Shown here: in pieces, positions 10,082 to 18,151 of the stretch
Numbering within the stretch: position 1 is the stretch's first letter
Layout of the letters: each line of letters opens with the position of its first letter
NCBI RefSeq assembly: GCF_005503365.1
Contig: NZ_SCML01000036.1
Coordinates: 1-64,000, forward strand
Direction: 5' to 3'
Source of the DNA: Hydrogenophaga sp. 2FB
GTDB lineage: Bacteria; Pseudomonadota; Gammaproteobacteria; Burkholderiales; Burkholderiaceae_C
Length of the DNA: 64,000 nucleotides
Notes under the pieces: model-generated
Database searches by the model: none
Seen by the model: only the letters and a program-made list of their open reading frames with translations
Told to the model about the DNA's origin: nothing
Translations under genes and position numbers: made by a program

Positions 10082-11164
10082 ATGGATCGCCGTTCCCTCA
10101 TCAAACACGCCGGCATCGCGGGCGTTCTGACCGCGGGTGTCGCACCCGCCGTGCACGCCCAGGCTGCCATTCGCTGGCGCCTGGCCTCGAGCTTCCCGAA
10201 ATCGCTGCCCACCATCTTCGGTTCGGCCGAGAAGTTCTCGGAAACCGTGAAGGCCTTGTCCAGCGGCAAGTTCGAAATTTCGCTGCACGCGGCCGGCGAG
10301 ATCGTGCCGGCCTTCGGCGTGGTGGACTCGATTCAGGACAACTCCATCGAGATGGCGCAGACCGCGCCGTACTACTTCACCGGCAAGAGCCCGATCTTCG
10401 CCTTCGGCTGCGCCGTGCCCTTCGGCCTGACCGCGCGCCACATGGACGCCTGGATGGAACACGGCAACGGCCGCAAGTACATGGACGAGTTCTACGCCAA
10501 GTACAACATCGTCTCCATGAGCTCGGGCAACACCGGCACCCAGATGGGCGGCTGGTACCGCAAGGAGATCAAGTCGGTGGCCGACCTCAAGGGCCTGAAG
10601 ATGCGCCTGGGCGGCGGCCTGTTCGGTGACACCATGGCCAAGCTGGGCGTGGTCGCGCAGAACATGCCCGCTGGCGAGGTCTACCAGGCGCTCGAAAAGG
10701 GCCAGCTGGACGCCACCGAGTTCGTCGGCCCGTTCGACGACGAGAAGCTGGGCTTCCACAAGGTCGCGCCCTTCTACTACTACCCCGGCTGGTGGGAAGG
10801 CGGCGCCGAGCTGGAGTTCTTCATCAACAAGAAGGCCTTCGACGCGCTGTCGGCCGAGAACAAGGCGATCGTGCGCGCCGCGGGCGCCGTGGCCGCACGC
10901 GACATGACCGCCAAGTACGACGCCCAGAACCCGGCCGCGCTCAAGCGCCTGGTGGCCGCCGGCACCAAGCTCAAGCCGTTCTCGAAGGACGTGATGGATG
11001 CCGGCTTCAAGGCCGCCATGGCCGTGTTCGCCGAGCAGGAAGCCAAGTCGCCCGAATTCAAGAAGATCCACCAGGACATGCGCGCCTTCCAGCGCGACCA
11101 GATCCTGTGGAGCCGCTTCTCCGAATGGCGCTACGACAGCTTCATCACCACCGCCAAGGTCTGA
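10082..11164 (+). CDS. TRAP transporter solute-binding protein (DctP/TakP-like), orphan
   Basis: Periplasmic solute receptor of 360 residues. The N-terminus MDRRSLIKHAG followed by a hydrophobic stretch and a VHA cleavage site resembles a twin-arginine signal. The mature part has the TRAP features RWRLASSFPKS, MSSGNTGTQMGGWYRKEI and a lysine-rich helix, like 2-oxo-acid binding receptors such as TakP. The integral-membrane DctQ and DctM subunits are not next to it, so it must pair with permeases encoded elsewhere. A strong terminator follows directly, so it is probably a single-gene unit. The ligand is unknown. Confidence 0.88.
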   Translation: MDRRSLIKHAGIAGVLTAGVAPAVHAQAAIRWRLASSFPKSLPTIFGSAEKFSETVKALSSGKFEISLHAAGEIVPAFGVVDSIQDNSIEMAQTAPYYFTGKSPIFAFGCAVPFGLTARHMDAWMEHGNGRKYMDEFYAKYNIVSMSSGNTGTQMGGWYRKEIKSVADLKGLKMRLGGGLFGDTMAKLGVVAQNMPAGEVYQALEKGQLDATEFVGPFDDEKLGFHKVAPFYYYPGWWEGGAELEFFINKKAFDALSAENKAIVRAAGAVAARDMTAKYDAQNPAALKRLVAAGTKLKPFSKDVMDAGFKAAMAVFAEQEAKSPEFKKIHQDMRAFQRDQILWSRFSEWRYDSFITTAKV

Positions 11165-11185
11165 CCGACCCGGCGCTCTGACCGC

Positions 11186-11220
11186 AAGGCCCGCAACCCG
11201 CGTTGCGGGCCTTGTTGTTT
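11186..11220 (+). terminator. Rho-independent terminator after the TRAP receptor gene
   Basis: A perfect 12-base-pair stem, AAGGCCCGCAAC with GTTGCGGGCCTT around a CCGC loop, starts 22 bases after the stop codon and is followed by a T-rich run (GTTGTTT). Confidence 0.88.
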
Positions 11221-11323
11221 GGCGAGCCGGAAATCCCCTCGGAACGCACAGGCCAAGGCCCATCGTGTTGAATGCATGGGAAGCACCCCTGCCGCAACCC
11301 ACCGCCGCACCGGCCATCGCTCC

Positions 11324-11611
11324 ATGACACAGACCATCGAACACCAGGAAGCCGCCTCGCGCGGTGTCTTTCACATCCACCACGACGGCAAGCAGGTGGG
11401 CGAGATGACGTACAGCCGCACCAACCCGTCGCTGGTCGTGGTCGACCACACCTACGTGGACCCGAACCTGCGCGGCCATGGTCTCGCGCAGCAGCTGCAG
11501 GACGCCATGGTGGCCTGGGCGCGCGAGACGAACAACAAAGTGATTCCCGTCTGCTCGTACGTCAAACACCAGTTCGAGCGCAATCCCGCCATCCGCGACG
11601 TGCTGGCCTGA
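11324..11611 (+). CDS. Small GNAT-family N-acetyltransferase (COG2388 type), copy 1
   Basis: A 95-residue protein of the minimal GNAT group with the acetyl-CoA binding loop written as RGHGLAQQL (about 57-65), preceded by VVVDHTYVDPNL and followed by AMVAWARETNNKVIPVCSY. Members lack the N-terminal part of classical acetyltransferases, and their substrates are mostly unknown. The gene directly downstream encodes a closely related protein, so the pair arose by tandem duplication. The two genes are 21 bases apart and probably cotranscribed. Confidence 0.85.
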   Translation: MTQTIEHQEAASRGVFHIHHDGKQVGEMTYSRTNPSLVVVDHTYVDPNLRGHGLAQQLQDAMVAWARETNNKVIPVCSYVKHQFERNPAIRDVLA

Positions 11612-11632
11612 CCCACACCACACCCCAAGACC

Positions 11633-11926
11633 ATGACGACACCCCACACCATCGCACACCAGGAAGCCGACGCCAAGGGCGCCTTCTACATCCAGCAAGG
11701 CAGCGAGCGCATCGCGGAGATGACCTACAGCCGCACCAACGCCACGCTGATCGTGATCGACCACACCGAGGTGGACGAGCGCCTCAAAGGCCAGGGCGCC
11801 GGACGCCAGTTGCTCGACGCGCTCGTGGCCTGGGCGCGCGAGACGCACACCAAGGTGATCGCGCTGTGCCCGTTTGCCAAGGCCCAGTTCGACAAGGACC
11901 CGACCATCCGCGACGTGCTGCGGTAA
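11633..11926 (+). CDS. Small GNAT-family N-acetyltransferase (COG2388 type), copy 2
   Basis: A 97-residue paralogue of the preceding protein. Shared landmarks are EMTYSRTN, the acetyl-CoA loop (here KGQGAGRQL), VAWARET and the ending IRDVL. Differences are spread over the whole length rather than clustered, which suggests an old duplication kept under selection. Function beyond acyl transfer cannot be stated. Confidence 0.85.
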   Translation: MTTPHTIAHQEADAKGAFYIQQGSERIAEMTYSRTNATLIVIDHTEVDERLKGQGAGRQLLDALVAWARETHTKVIALCPFAKAQFDKDPTIRDVLR

Positions 11927-11989
11927 AGCCCACCGGCCATTTTATGGACCCTCCAGCGCGCGATTGCGCGCGTCGGTGGCCCGTAAAAA

Positions 11990-12679
11990 TCACCCCCCCA
12001 CCGGCGCCATCAGGCTGCGCAACAACTCGCTCAAACCATCCCACACGATCTGCACCCCCAGGCACAGCAGGATGAACGCCGACAGCCGCAGGAAGATGAT
12101 GGTGCCGGCTTCGCCCAGCGGCTTGAGCAGGCGCTGCGCATAACGGAACGCCAGGTACAGCAGGATGCCGATGGCGAACAGCGCGAGCACGCCGCCGCCC
12201 ATGCGGGCCAGCGAGAGTGCGAAACGCTGGTCGTTCAGGGTGACGCCCACGGTGATGGCCGCGGCGATGGAGCCCGGGCCGCAGCTGATCGGAAACGTGA
12301 GCGGGTAGAACGCCTGGCGGCGCGCGCGTTCGGGCGTGAAGGCCTCGGCCAGGGCGACGCGGCTGTCCTCGGACACATGGTCGGTGTTGAGCAGGCGCCA
12401 GGCGGAAGCGGCCACGATGAGCCCGCCGCCCACGCGCACGATCGGCAGCGAGATGCCGAAGAAGTCCAGCACATACGAGCCCACCAGCATGGAGCCCAGC
12501 ATCAGCGCAAACATGTTGCGCGCGATGCGCCGGGCCAGCGCCGCGCGGGTCGACGGTGACGCGCCTTCGGTGAGGCTGAGAAAGATCGGCGCGGTGGCCG
12601 CGGGGTTCAGGATCGGCAGGATGGCCGCGAAGGCGAAAAGAAAGCTCTTGCCGAAGGCGAGCGCGAGTTCAAGGGTCAT
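11990..12679 (-). CDS. MarC family integral membrane protein
   Basis: Inner-membrane protein of 229 residues with six predicted hydrophobic segments and the family hallmarks LPILNPAATAPIFLSLT near the N-terminus and PLTFPISCGPGSIAAA mid-protein. MarC proteins were once linked to multiple antibiotic resistance; the function is unsettled. Its start codon lies 3 bases after the stop of the BCCT transporter gene, so the two, with the MarR gene before them, form one leftward operon. Confidence 0.88.
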   Translation of the reverse strand: MTLELALAFGKSFLFAFAAILPILNPAATAPIFLSLTEGASPSTRAALARRIARNMFALMLGSMLVGSYVLDFFGISLPIVRVGGGLIVAASAWRLLNTDHVSEDSRVALAEAFTPERARRQAFYPLTFPISCGPGSIAAAITVGVTLNDQRFALSLARMGGGVLALFAIGILLYLAFRYAQRLLKPLGEAGTIIFLRLSAFILLCLGVQIVWDGLSELLRSLMAPVGG

Positions 12680-12682
12680 GGC

Positions 12683-14197
12683 TCATTTCAACACTTCGCG
12701 CATGCGCTTGCGCAGGGCACGCTCGCGCCGCTGCTCTTCGTGCCAGTCGTCGCGCACGCCGCGCCACAGCGCAATGGCCATGAGCACGATGACCGCGGTG
12801 AAGGGCAGCGCGAACACGATGGTCGCCGTCTGCACCGCCTTGAGCCCGCCGGCCAGCAGCAGGCTGATGGCGATGCCCGAGACCAGCAGGCCCCACGCGA
12901 TCTTGACCCGCGCGCCCGGGTTCTCCTGGCCGCCGGTGCTCATCATGCCCAGCACCAACGTGGCGGAGTCGCCCGAGGTGACGAAGAACAGCAGCACGAG
13001 CAGGGTCGCGATGCCCGACATGAGCGAGCCCATCGGCAGCGCATCGAACATGGCGAACAGCGCCGTGGCCACATCGGCGCGCACCGCATCGGCGATCGGC
13101 ACGTTCTTCATGATCTCCAGGTGCAGCGCGGTGCCACCGAACACCGAGAACCAGATGAACGCCGCCAGCGTGGGCGCCAGCACCGTGCCCAGGATGAACT
13201 CGCGAATGGTGCGGCCGCGCGAGACGCGCGCGATGAACAGGCCCACGAAGGGCGACCAGCTCACCCACCAGGCCCAGTAGAAGATGGTCCATCCGCCCAC
13301 CCAGGTGCTGTCCCGAAAGGGTGTCATGCGCAGGCTCATGCGCACCAGTTCGCTCACGTAGCTGCCCAGCGTGGAGGTGAAGGCGTCGATGATGACCACG
13401 GTCGGGCCCAGCACGAACACCGACAGGGCCAGCAGGGTGGCCAAGGTGAGGTTGATGTTGGACAGCCACTTGATGCCCTTGGCCACGCCGGTGACGGCCG
13501 AGGTCAGGAACAGCACCGTGGTCACAGCGATGATGCCGACCTGCGAGGCCTCGCTCACCGGCAAGCCCCACATCGCATTGAGGCCGCTGTTGATCTGCAG
13601 CGCACCCATGCCCAGCGAGGCTGCCACGCCGAAGGCGGTGGCGATGACCGCGAGCACGTTGACCAGAGGGCCGATGCGTTTGAGCGGCGCCCAGGGCAGC
13701 CCTTCCACCGCCGTGCTCACGAGCGCGGAGCCGCCCCGGCGGAACTGGAAGAAGGCAATCGCCAGCGCCACCATGCTGTAGACCGCCCAGGGGTGCAGGC
13801 CCCAATGGAAGAAGCTGTAGCGCATGGCCGCGTTGGCGGCCTCGGGCGTATTGGCCGCGATGCCGGGCGGCGGGTTGCCGTAGTGCGAGATCGGTTCGGC
13901 CACGCCCCAGAACACCAGGCCGATGCCCATGCCGGCGGCGAACAGCATGGCGAACCAGCTGGTCACCGTGAACTCGGGCTCCTCGTCCTCGGCGCCGAGC
14001 TTGAGATCGCCATAGCGGCTCAGAGCCATCACCAGCGCCATGATCACCAGGCCCAGCACCACCCAGAGGTAGAGCCAGCCGAAATCGCGCGTGATGCGGG
14101 TCAGCGCGGTGGCGAACAGGGCATCCAGGGAGTCGGGCGCGATCACACCCCACAGGACAACCAGCAGGATGAGGCCGGCCGAGGCGATGAGTTGCAT
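12683..14197 (-). CDS. BCCT family betaine/choline/carnitine transporter
   Basis: Sodium- or proton-coupled uptake system for quaternary amines, 504 residues with 12 membrane segments. The glycine-rich unwound helix reads AAGMGIGLVFWGVAEP, matching the GMGIG sodium-site motif of BetP-like carriers, and the tryptophan-rich substrate box appears as FYWAWWVSWSPFVGLFIARVS. Substrates such as betaine, choline or carnitine are likely but not distinguishable here. A MarR regulator is encoded 16 bases upstream in the same operon. A sulfatase and two Bug receptors lie on the other side of the divergent control region. Confidence 0.92.
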   Translation of the reverse strand: MQLIASAGLILLVVLWGVIAPDSLDALFATALTRITRDFGWLYLWVVLGLVIMALVMALSRYGDLKLGAEDEEPEFTVTSWFAMLFAAGMGIGLVFWGVAEPISHYGNPPPGIAANTPEAANAAMRYSFFHWGLHPWAVYSMVALAIAFFQFRRGGSALVSTAVEGLPWAPLKRIGPLVNVLAVIATAFGVAASLGMGALQINSGLNAMWGLPVSEASQVGIIAVTTVLFLTSAVTGVAKGIKWLSNINLTLATLLALSVFVLGPTVVIIDAFTSTLGSYVSELVRMSLRMTPFRDSTWVGGWTIFYWAWWVSWSPFVGLFIARVSRGRTIREFILGTVLAPTLAAFIWFSVFGGTALHLEIMKNVPIADAVRADVATALFAMFDALPMGSLMSGIATLLVLLFFVTSGDSATLVLGMMSTGGQENPGARVKIAWGLLVSGIAISLLLAGGLKAVQTATIVFALPFTAVIVLMAIALWRGVRDDWHEEQRRERALRKRMREVLK

Positions 14198-14212
14198 GAA
14201 GCGCTCCTGAGG

Positions 14213-14710
14213 TCAATCACCGCCGTCTTGCGGCGCGGGGGTCTCGGGCCGGGCCGCCACCATGCGGTCGGCCTGGGCTTGCAGTGCGTCCACCATGGCG
14301 TCGAGCTGCTGGCGCTGCGTGGCATCGAGGCCGGCCGCCAGCTCTCGGTTGATGGCCGCCACGCGCGGATAGATCGCGTTATACAGCCGCCGGCCTTCGT
14401 CGCTCAGGAAGACGTGCACCTCGCGCCGGTCGGACGGGCGCGGCTGGCGCACCACGAGCTTCTTGGTCGCCAGCGCGCCGAGGGTGCGCGAGGTGCGGGC
14501 GCGGTCGAGCATGGCGTGCTCGGCCAGTTGCGACGACATCGCGCCCTCGTGCTCGGCGAGGAAGGACAGGATGCGCCACTCGCGCCGCGTGATGCCGAAC
14601 TCGCTCTCGCACATGTGCACCACCAGGCGCGCGGACGTGATGTGGATGCGGTAGAGCCGGTAGAGCAGCAGATCGGCTTGTTGATGGGGGTCGGTGATTC
14701 GGTCGTTCAT
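14213..14710 (-). CDS. MarR family transcriptional regulator
   Basis: Winged-helix regulator of 165 residues. The HTH part includes ITRREWRILSFLAEHEGAM and the recognition region LDRARTSRTLGALATKKLV, followed by the wing RQPRPSDRREVHVFLS. The start at MNDRITD (14710) fits the family; longer frames upstream are non-homologous. It is the first gene of the operon with the BCCT and MarC genes and faces a Bug receptor gene, so it probably controls the 100-base divergent region, which contains ATTGATT twice, 13 bases apart, on the plus strand. Confidence 0.9.
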   Translation of the reverse strand: MNDRITDPHQQADLLLYRLYRIHITSARLVVHMCESEFGITRREWRILSFLAEHEGAMSSQLAEHAMLDRARTSRTLGALATKKLVVRQPRPSDRREVHVFLSDEGRRLYNAIYPRVAAINRELAAGLDATQRQQLDAMVDALQAQADRMVAARPETPAPQDGGD

Positions 14711-14810
14711 CAGGGAAAACACCCGCAACGATTGATTTCGGCAATTGATTGTCACTGCATAGCATGGTGGGCTGTGCCCGGAACACCGTGCCCCATCAGG
14801 AGACCGCCCT

Positions 14811-15776
14811 ATGACCACCCGCCGCCAGCTGCTGGCCCTCACCGCCGCGCTCGCCGCGTCCACCGCCCTGCCCGCCCGCGCCCAGGCGCCCGAAGGCCCG
14901 CTGCGCATCGTCGTGCCCTATGCGCCGGGCGGCTCGTCCGACCGAGTGGCGCGTCTGGTGGCCGACAAGCTCGGCCCCAAGCTGGGCCTGACGGTGGTGG
15001 TGGAGAACCGCACCGGTGGCGGTGGGCGCATCGCGGCCCAGCAGCTCAAGGCCACCCCGGCCAACCAGAGCGTGCTGCTGCTGGCCAACCCGGCGCTGAT
15101 GCTGGTCGCGCCGCTGGTGTTCAAGGACGCCGGCTACGACCCCGAGAAGGACTTTCAGCCCGTGTCCCAGGCGAGCAGCTACGAGTTCGCGGTGGCCGTG
15201 GGCGCGGGCGTGCCGGTGCGCGAACTCAACCACCTGCTGGCCTGGGTGCGCGCCAACCCCGAGCAGGCCAATTTCGGTGTACCGGCCACCGGCAGCCTGC
15301 CGCACTTCTTCGGCCTCATGGTGGGCCAGAAGGCCGGCGTGAAGGCGCAGGTGGTGGGCTACCGCGGCTCGGGCCCGCTGCTCAGCGACCTCATGGGCGG
15401 CCAGATCCCCGTGGCCTTCGACACCTTCGACGCCCTGCTGCCGCAACACGAGGCCGGCAAGATCCGCATCCTCGCGGTCTCCAGCGCGAAACGCTCGCCC
15501 TTCGCACCCGGCATTCCGACCTTCAAGGAAGCCGGGCTGGACCTCGGCGCCGACGGCTGGAACACCTTCTTCGCGCCGGCCAGCATGCCCGCCGCGCGCG
15601 TGGCGCAGATAGGCCAGGCGATCCGCGAGGTGATGCAGGAGCCCGAGACCGTGCGCCGCTTCAACGACGCGCGCCTGGGCCCGGTGGCCAGCACACCCGA
15701 GCAGACGCGCCGCATGCTCGCGGCCTACCGTGCGCAATGGGCCCCGGTGGTCCAGACATCGGGCTACCAGCCCTGA
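14811..15776 (+). CDS. Bug/TctC family periplasmic solute-binding protein
   Basis: Extracytoplasmic receptor of 321 residues. It has a signal peptide (MTTRRQLLALTAAL to LPARA), the family start LRIVVPYAPGGSSDRVAR and the phosphate/carboxylate-loop region VVVENRTGGGGRIAAQQ. Bug proteins bind small carboxylates or aromatic acids and usually feed TctAB permeases; none are encoded nearby. It is followed 35 bases later by a second Bug gene and then a sulfatase. The first gene after the divergent MarR region, it may be under that regulator. Confidence 0.9.
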   Translation: MTTRRQLLALTAALAASTALPARAQAPEGPLRIVVPYAPGGSSDRVARLVADKLGPKLGLTVVVENRTGGGGRIAAQQLKATPANQSVLLLANPALMLVAPLVFKDAGYDPEKDFQPVSQASSYEFAVAVGAGVPVRELNHLLAWVRANPEQANFGVPATGSLPHFFGLMVGQKAGVKAQVVGYRGSGPLLSDLMGGQIPVAFDTFDALLPQHEAGKIRILAVSSAKRSPFAPGIPTFKEAGLDLGADGWNTFFAPASMPAARVAQIGQAIREVMQEPETVRRFNDARLGPVASTPEQTRRMLAAYRAQWAPVVQTSGYQP

Positions 15777-15811
15777 GTCTTTTTCTTCTCCTTCCTTTCT
15801 TGCGACATCCC

Positions 15812-16777
15812 ATGAAGATCACAGCCCTTCGCCTCGCCCTGGCCCTGCTCGCCGCCACCGCCGCGCCCTTCGCCTCTGCGCAGGACGTTTACCCGAACAA
15901 GCCAGTGCGCCTCGTCAACAACTTCCCCGCCGGCGGCCCCTCGGACCTGCTCACGCGCTCGGTGGCCACGGTGCTGCAGGAGACGCTCAAGCAGCCCTTC
16001 GTGGTGGACAACAAGCCCGGCGTGGCCGGCAACATCGGCGCGACCGAGGTCGCGCGCGCCCCAGCCGACGGCTACACCGTGCTGTTCAGCATCGACACCA
16101 CGTTCACCGTCAACCCGCACCTCTACGCCACCATGCCGTTCAAGCGCACGGACCTCAAGCCGCTGGTGGTGATGGCGTCCTCGGGCCTGCTGGTGGGCGT
16201 GAACCCGGCCACCGGCATCAAGACCCTGGCCAGCATGGTCGAGGTGGGCAAGACCAAGGGGTTGAACTTCAGCTCGGCCGGCAGCGGCAGCCCGGGCCAC
16301 CTCGCGATCGAGGTCATCAAGGAAGCCACGCAAGCGAAGATCACGCAAGTGCCCTACCGCGGCAACATGCCGGCCGTCACGGCCGTGCTCTCGGGTGAGG
16401 TCGACGGCGGCGTGCTCGCCACGCCCGGCATGCTGCCGCACGTGCAGACCGGCAAGATCACTCCGCTGGCCGTCACCAGCCGCCAACGCTCCCGCCTGGC
16501 GCCCGAGCTGCCCACGGTGGCCGAAGCCGGCCTCAAGAGCCTGGAGCAGGAAGTGCTCTACGTCGTGATGGTGCCTGCCGCCACGCCCGACGCGGTGGCG
16601 CAGACGCTGCAGAAAGGCATCATCGAGGCGCTCAAGCGGCCCGACGTGCAGACGCGCATGCACAACCTGGACCTGTTCTTCGAAGGCCTCACCGGCGCGC
16701 AGGCGAGCCAGCGCATGGACGCGCTCTACAACCGCTACGGCCCGATCGTCAAAGCCACCGGCATGAAGGTGGAGTGA
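15812..16777 (+). CDS. Bug/TctC family periplasmic solute-binding protein
   Basis: Second Bug receptor of this series, 321 residues, with a signal peptide ending ...PFASA before QDVYPNKPVRLVNNFPAGG. The motif VVDNKPGVAGNIGATEVA is intact. It is only distantly similar to its neighbour, so the two should bind different ligands. The stop codon is 7 bases from the sulfatase start, which suggests cotranscription and a role in scavenging the sulfatase substrate or product. Confidence 0.9.
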   Translation: MKITALRLALALLAATAAPFASAQDVYPNKPVRLVNNFPAGGPSDLLTRSVATVLQETLKQPFVVDNKPGVAGNIGATEVARAPADGYTVLFSIDTTFTVNPHLYATMPFKRTDLKPLVVMASSGLLVGVNPATGIKTLASMVEVGKTKGLNFSSAGSGSPGHLAIEVIKEATQAKITQVPYRGNMPAVTAVLSGEVDGGVLATPGMLPHVQTGKITPLAVTSRQRSRLAPELPTVAEAGLKSLEQEVLYVVMVPAATPDAVAQTLQKGIIEALKRPDVQTRMHNLDLFFEGLTGAQASQRMDALYNRYGPIVKATGMKVE

Positions 16778-16784
16778 GCACGCC

Positions 16785-18122
16785 ATGGCACCTGCACAAC
16801 AACGCCCCAACATCATCTTCATCGTCTGCGACGACCTCGGCTACGCCGACCTCGGTTGTTACGGTGGGCGCGCGGCGGACTTCGGCCCGGTCTCGCCGCA
16901 CATCGACCGCCTGGCCGCGGGCGGCGTGAAGTTCACACAAGGCTATGCCAACTCGCCGGTGTGCTCGCCCACGCGCTTCGCGCTCATCACCATGCGCTAC
17001 CAGTACCGGCTGCGCGGCGCGATGGAAGAGCCGATCAACAGCCGCAGCAAGGGCAGCACCACGCTGGGCCTGCCGCCCGAGGTGCCCACGCTGCCGTCGC
17101 TGTTGAAGAAGGCCGGTTACCACACCGCGCTCATCGGCAAATGGCACCTGGGCTACCCGCCCACGTTCGGGCCGCGCCGCTCGGGCTACGACGAATTCTT
17201 CGGCATCATGGCCGGCGGCGTGGACTACTTCACCCACTGCTCGTCCAGCGGCGAGCACGACCTCTACATCGACGAGGACGAACACCACGAGGTGGGCTAC
17301 CTCACCGACGTGCTCTCGCAGCGCGCGGTGGACCACGTGCACCAGCGCGCGGCCGACGCCAAGGCCGGCAAGCCCTTTCTGCTCAGCCTGCACTACACCG
17401 CGCCGCACTGGCCCTGGGAAACGCGCGACGACGCGCACGTGGCGTCCGATGTGGCGAAGAACCTGTTCCACCTGCATGGCGGCGACGTGCAGACCTACCG
17501 CCGCATGATCCACCACATGGACGAAGGCATTGGCCACCTCATGGCCGCGCTGCGCGAAGAAGGATTGGAAGAGAACACGCTGATCGTCTTCACCAGCGAC
17601 AACGGCGGCGAGCGCTTCTCGGACAACTGGCCACTCGTGGGCGGCAAGATGGACCTCACCGAAGGCGGCATCCGCGTACCCTGGATCGCGCACTGGCCCG
17701 CGGCCATTCCCGCCGGGACGGTGAGCACCCAGCACTGCATGACCATGGACTGGTCGACCACCCTGCTCGACGCCGGCGGCGGCCAGGCCGACCCGGACTG
17801 GCCACTCGACGGCGTGAGCCTGCTCAAGGTGTTGCGCGACCCCGCTCAGCGCTTCGAACGCCCGCTGTACTGGCGCATGAACCACCGGGGCCAGCGCGCG
17901 CTGCGCGAGGGCGACTGGAAGTACCTGCAGGTGGACGGCCACGAGTACCTGTTCAACATCAGCAAGGACGAGCGCGAGCGTGCCAACCTCGCCGCGCGAG
18001 AGCCCGAACGCCTGGAGCGCATGCGCGCGCAGTGGGTGGCGTGGAACGCGAGCGTGCCGCCGATCCCGACCGATGCCACGGTAAGTCTGGGCTACGCCGC
18101 GAAGGACATGCCGCAGCGCTGA
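16785..18122 (+). CDS. Sulfatase (type I, formylglycine-dependent)
   Basis: Alkaline-phosphatase-fold sulfatase of 445 residues. The calcium site starts as NIIFIVCDDLGYADLG. The formylglycine motif is CSPTR at about residue 64, of cysteine type, so an FGE-type maturase is needed. The usual LTG that follows it is ITM here, a variation in the second part of the motif. Further active-site segments are GKWHLG, the HY..PHWPW region and FTSDNGG. No signal peptide is seen, so it is probably cytoplasmic. The next gene encodes a SulP sulfate carrier and overlaps or nearly abuts it. Confidence 0.9.
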   Translation: MAPAQQRPNIIFIVCDDLGYADLGCYGGRAADFGPVSPHIDRLAAGGVKFTQGYANSPVCSPTRFALITMRYQYRLRGAMEEPINSRSKGSTTLGLPPEVPTLPSLLKKAGYHTALIGKWHLGYPPTFGPRRSGYDEFFGIMAGGVDYFTHCSSSGEHDLYIDEDEHHEVGYLTDVLSQRAVDHVHQRAADAKAGKPFLLSLHYTAPHWPWETRDDAHVASDVAKNLFHLHGGDVQTYRRMIHHMDEGIGHLMAALREEGLEENTLIVFTSDNGGERFSDNWPLVGGKMDLTEGGIRVPWIAHWPAAIPAGTVSTQHCMTMDWSTTLLDAGGGQADPDWPLDGVSLLKVLRDPAQRFERPLYWRMNHRGQRALREGDWKYLQVDGHEYLFNISKDERERANLAAREPERLERMRAQWVAWNASVPPIPTDATVSLGYAAKDMPQR

Positions 18123-18151
18123 TGCCCGACCAACGCCAGTACGATCGGGGC

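Noticed and set aside
12740-16777. Very long plus-strand open frame running opposite the BCCT gene and through the MarR and Bug genes
   Set aside because: The first half is antisense to a transporter with firm motifs. Only the last part, from 15812, is a real gene (Bug receptor) in that frame.
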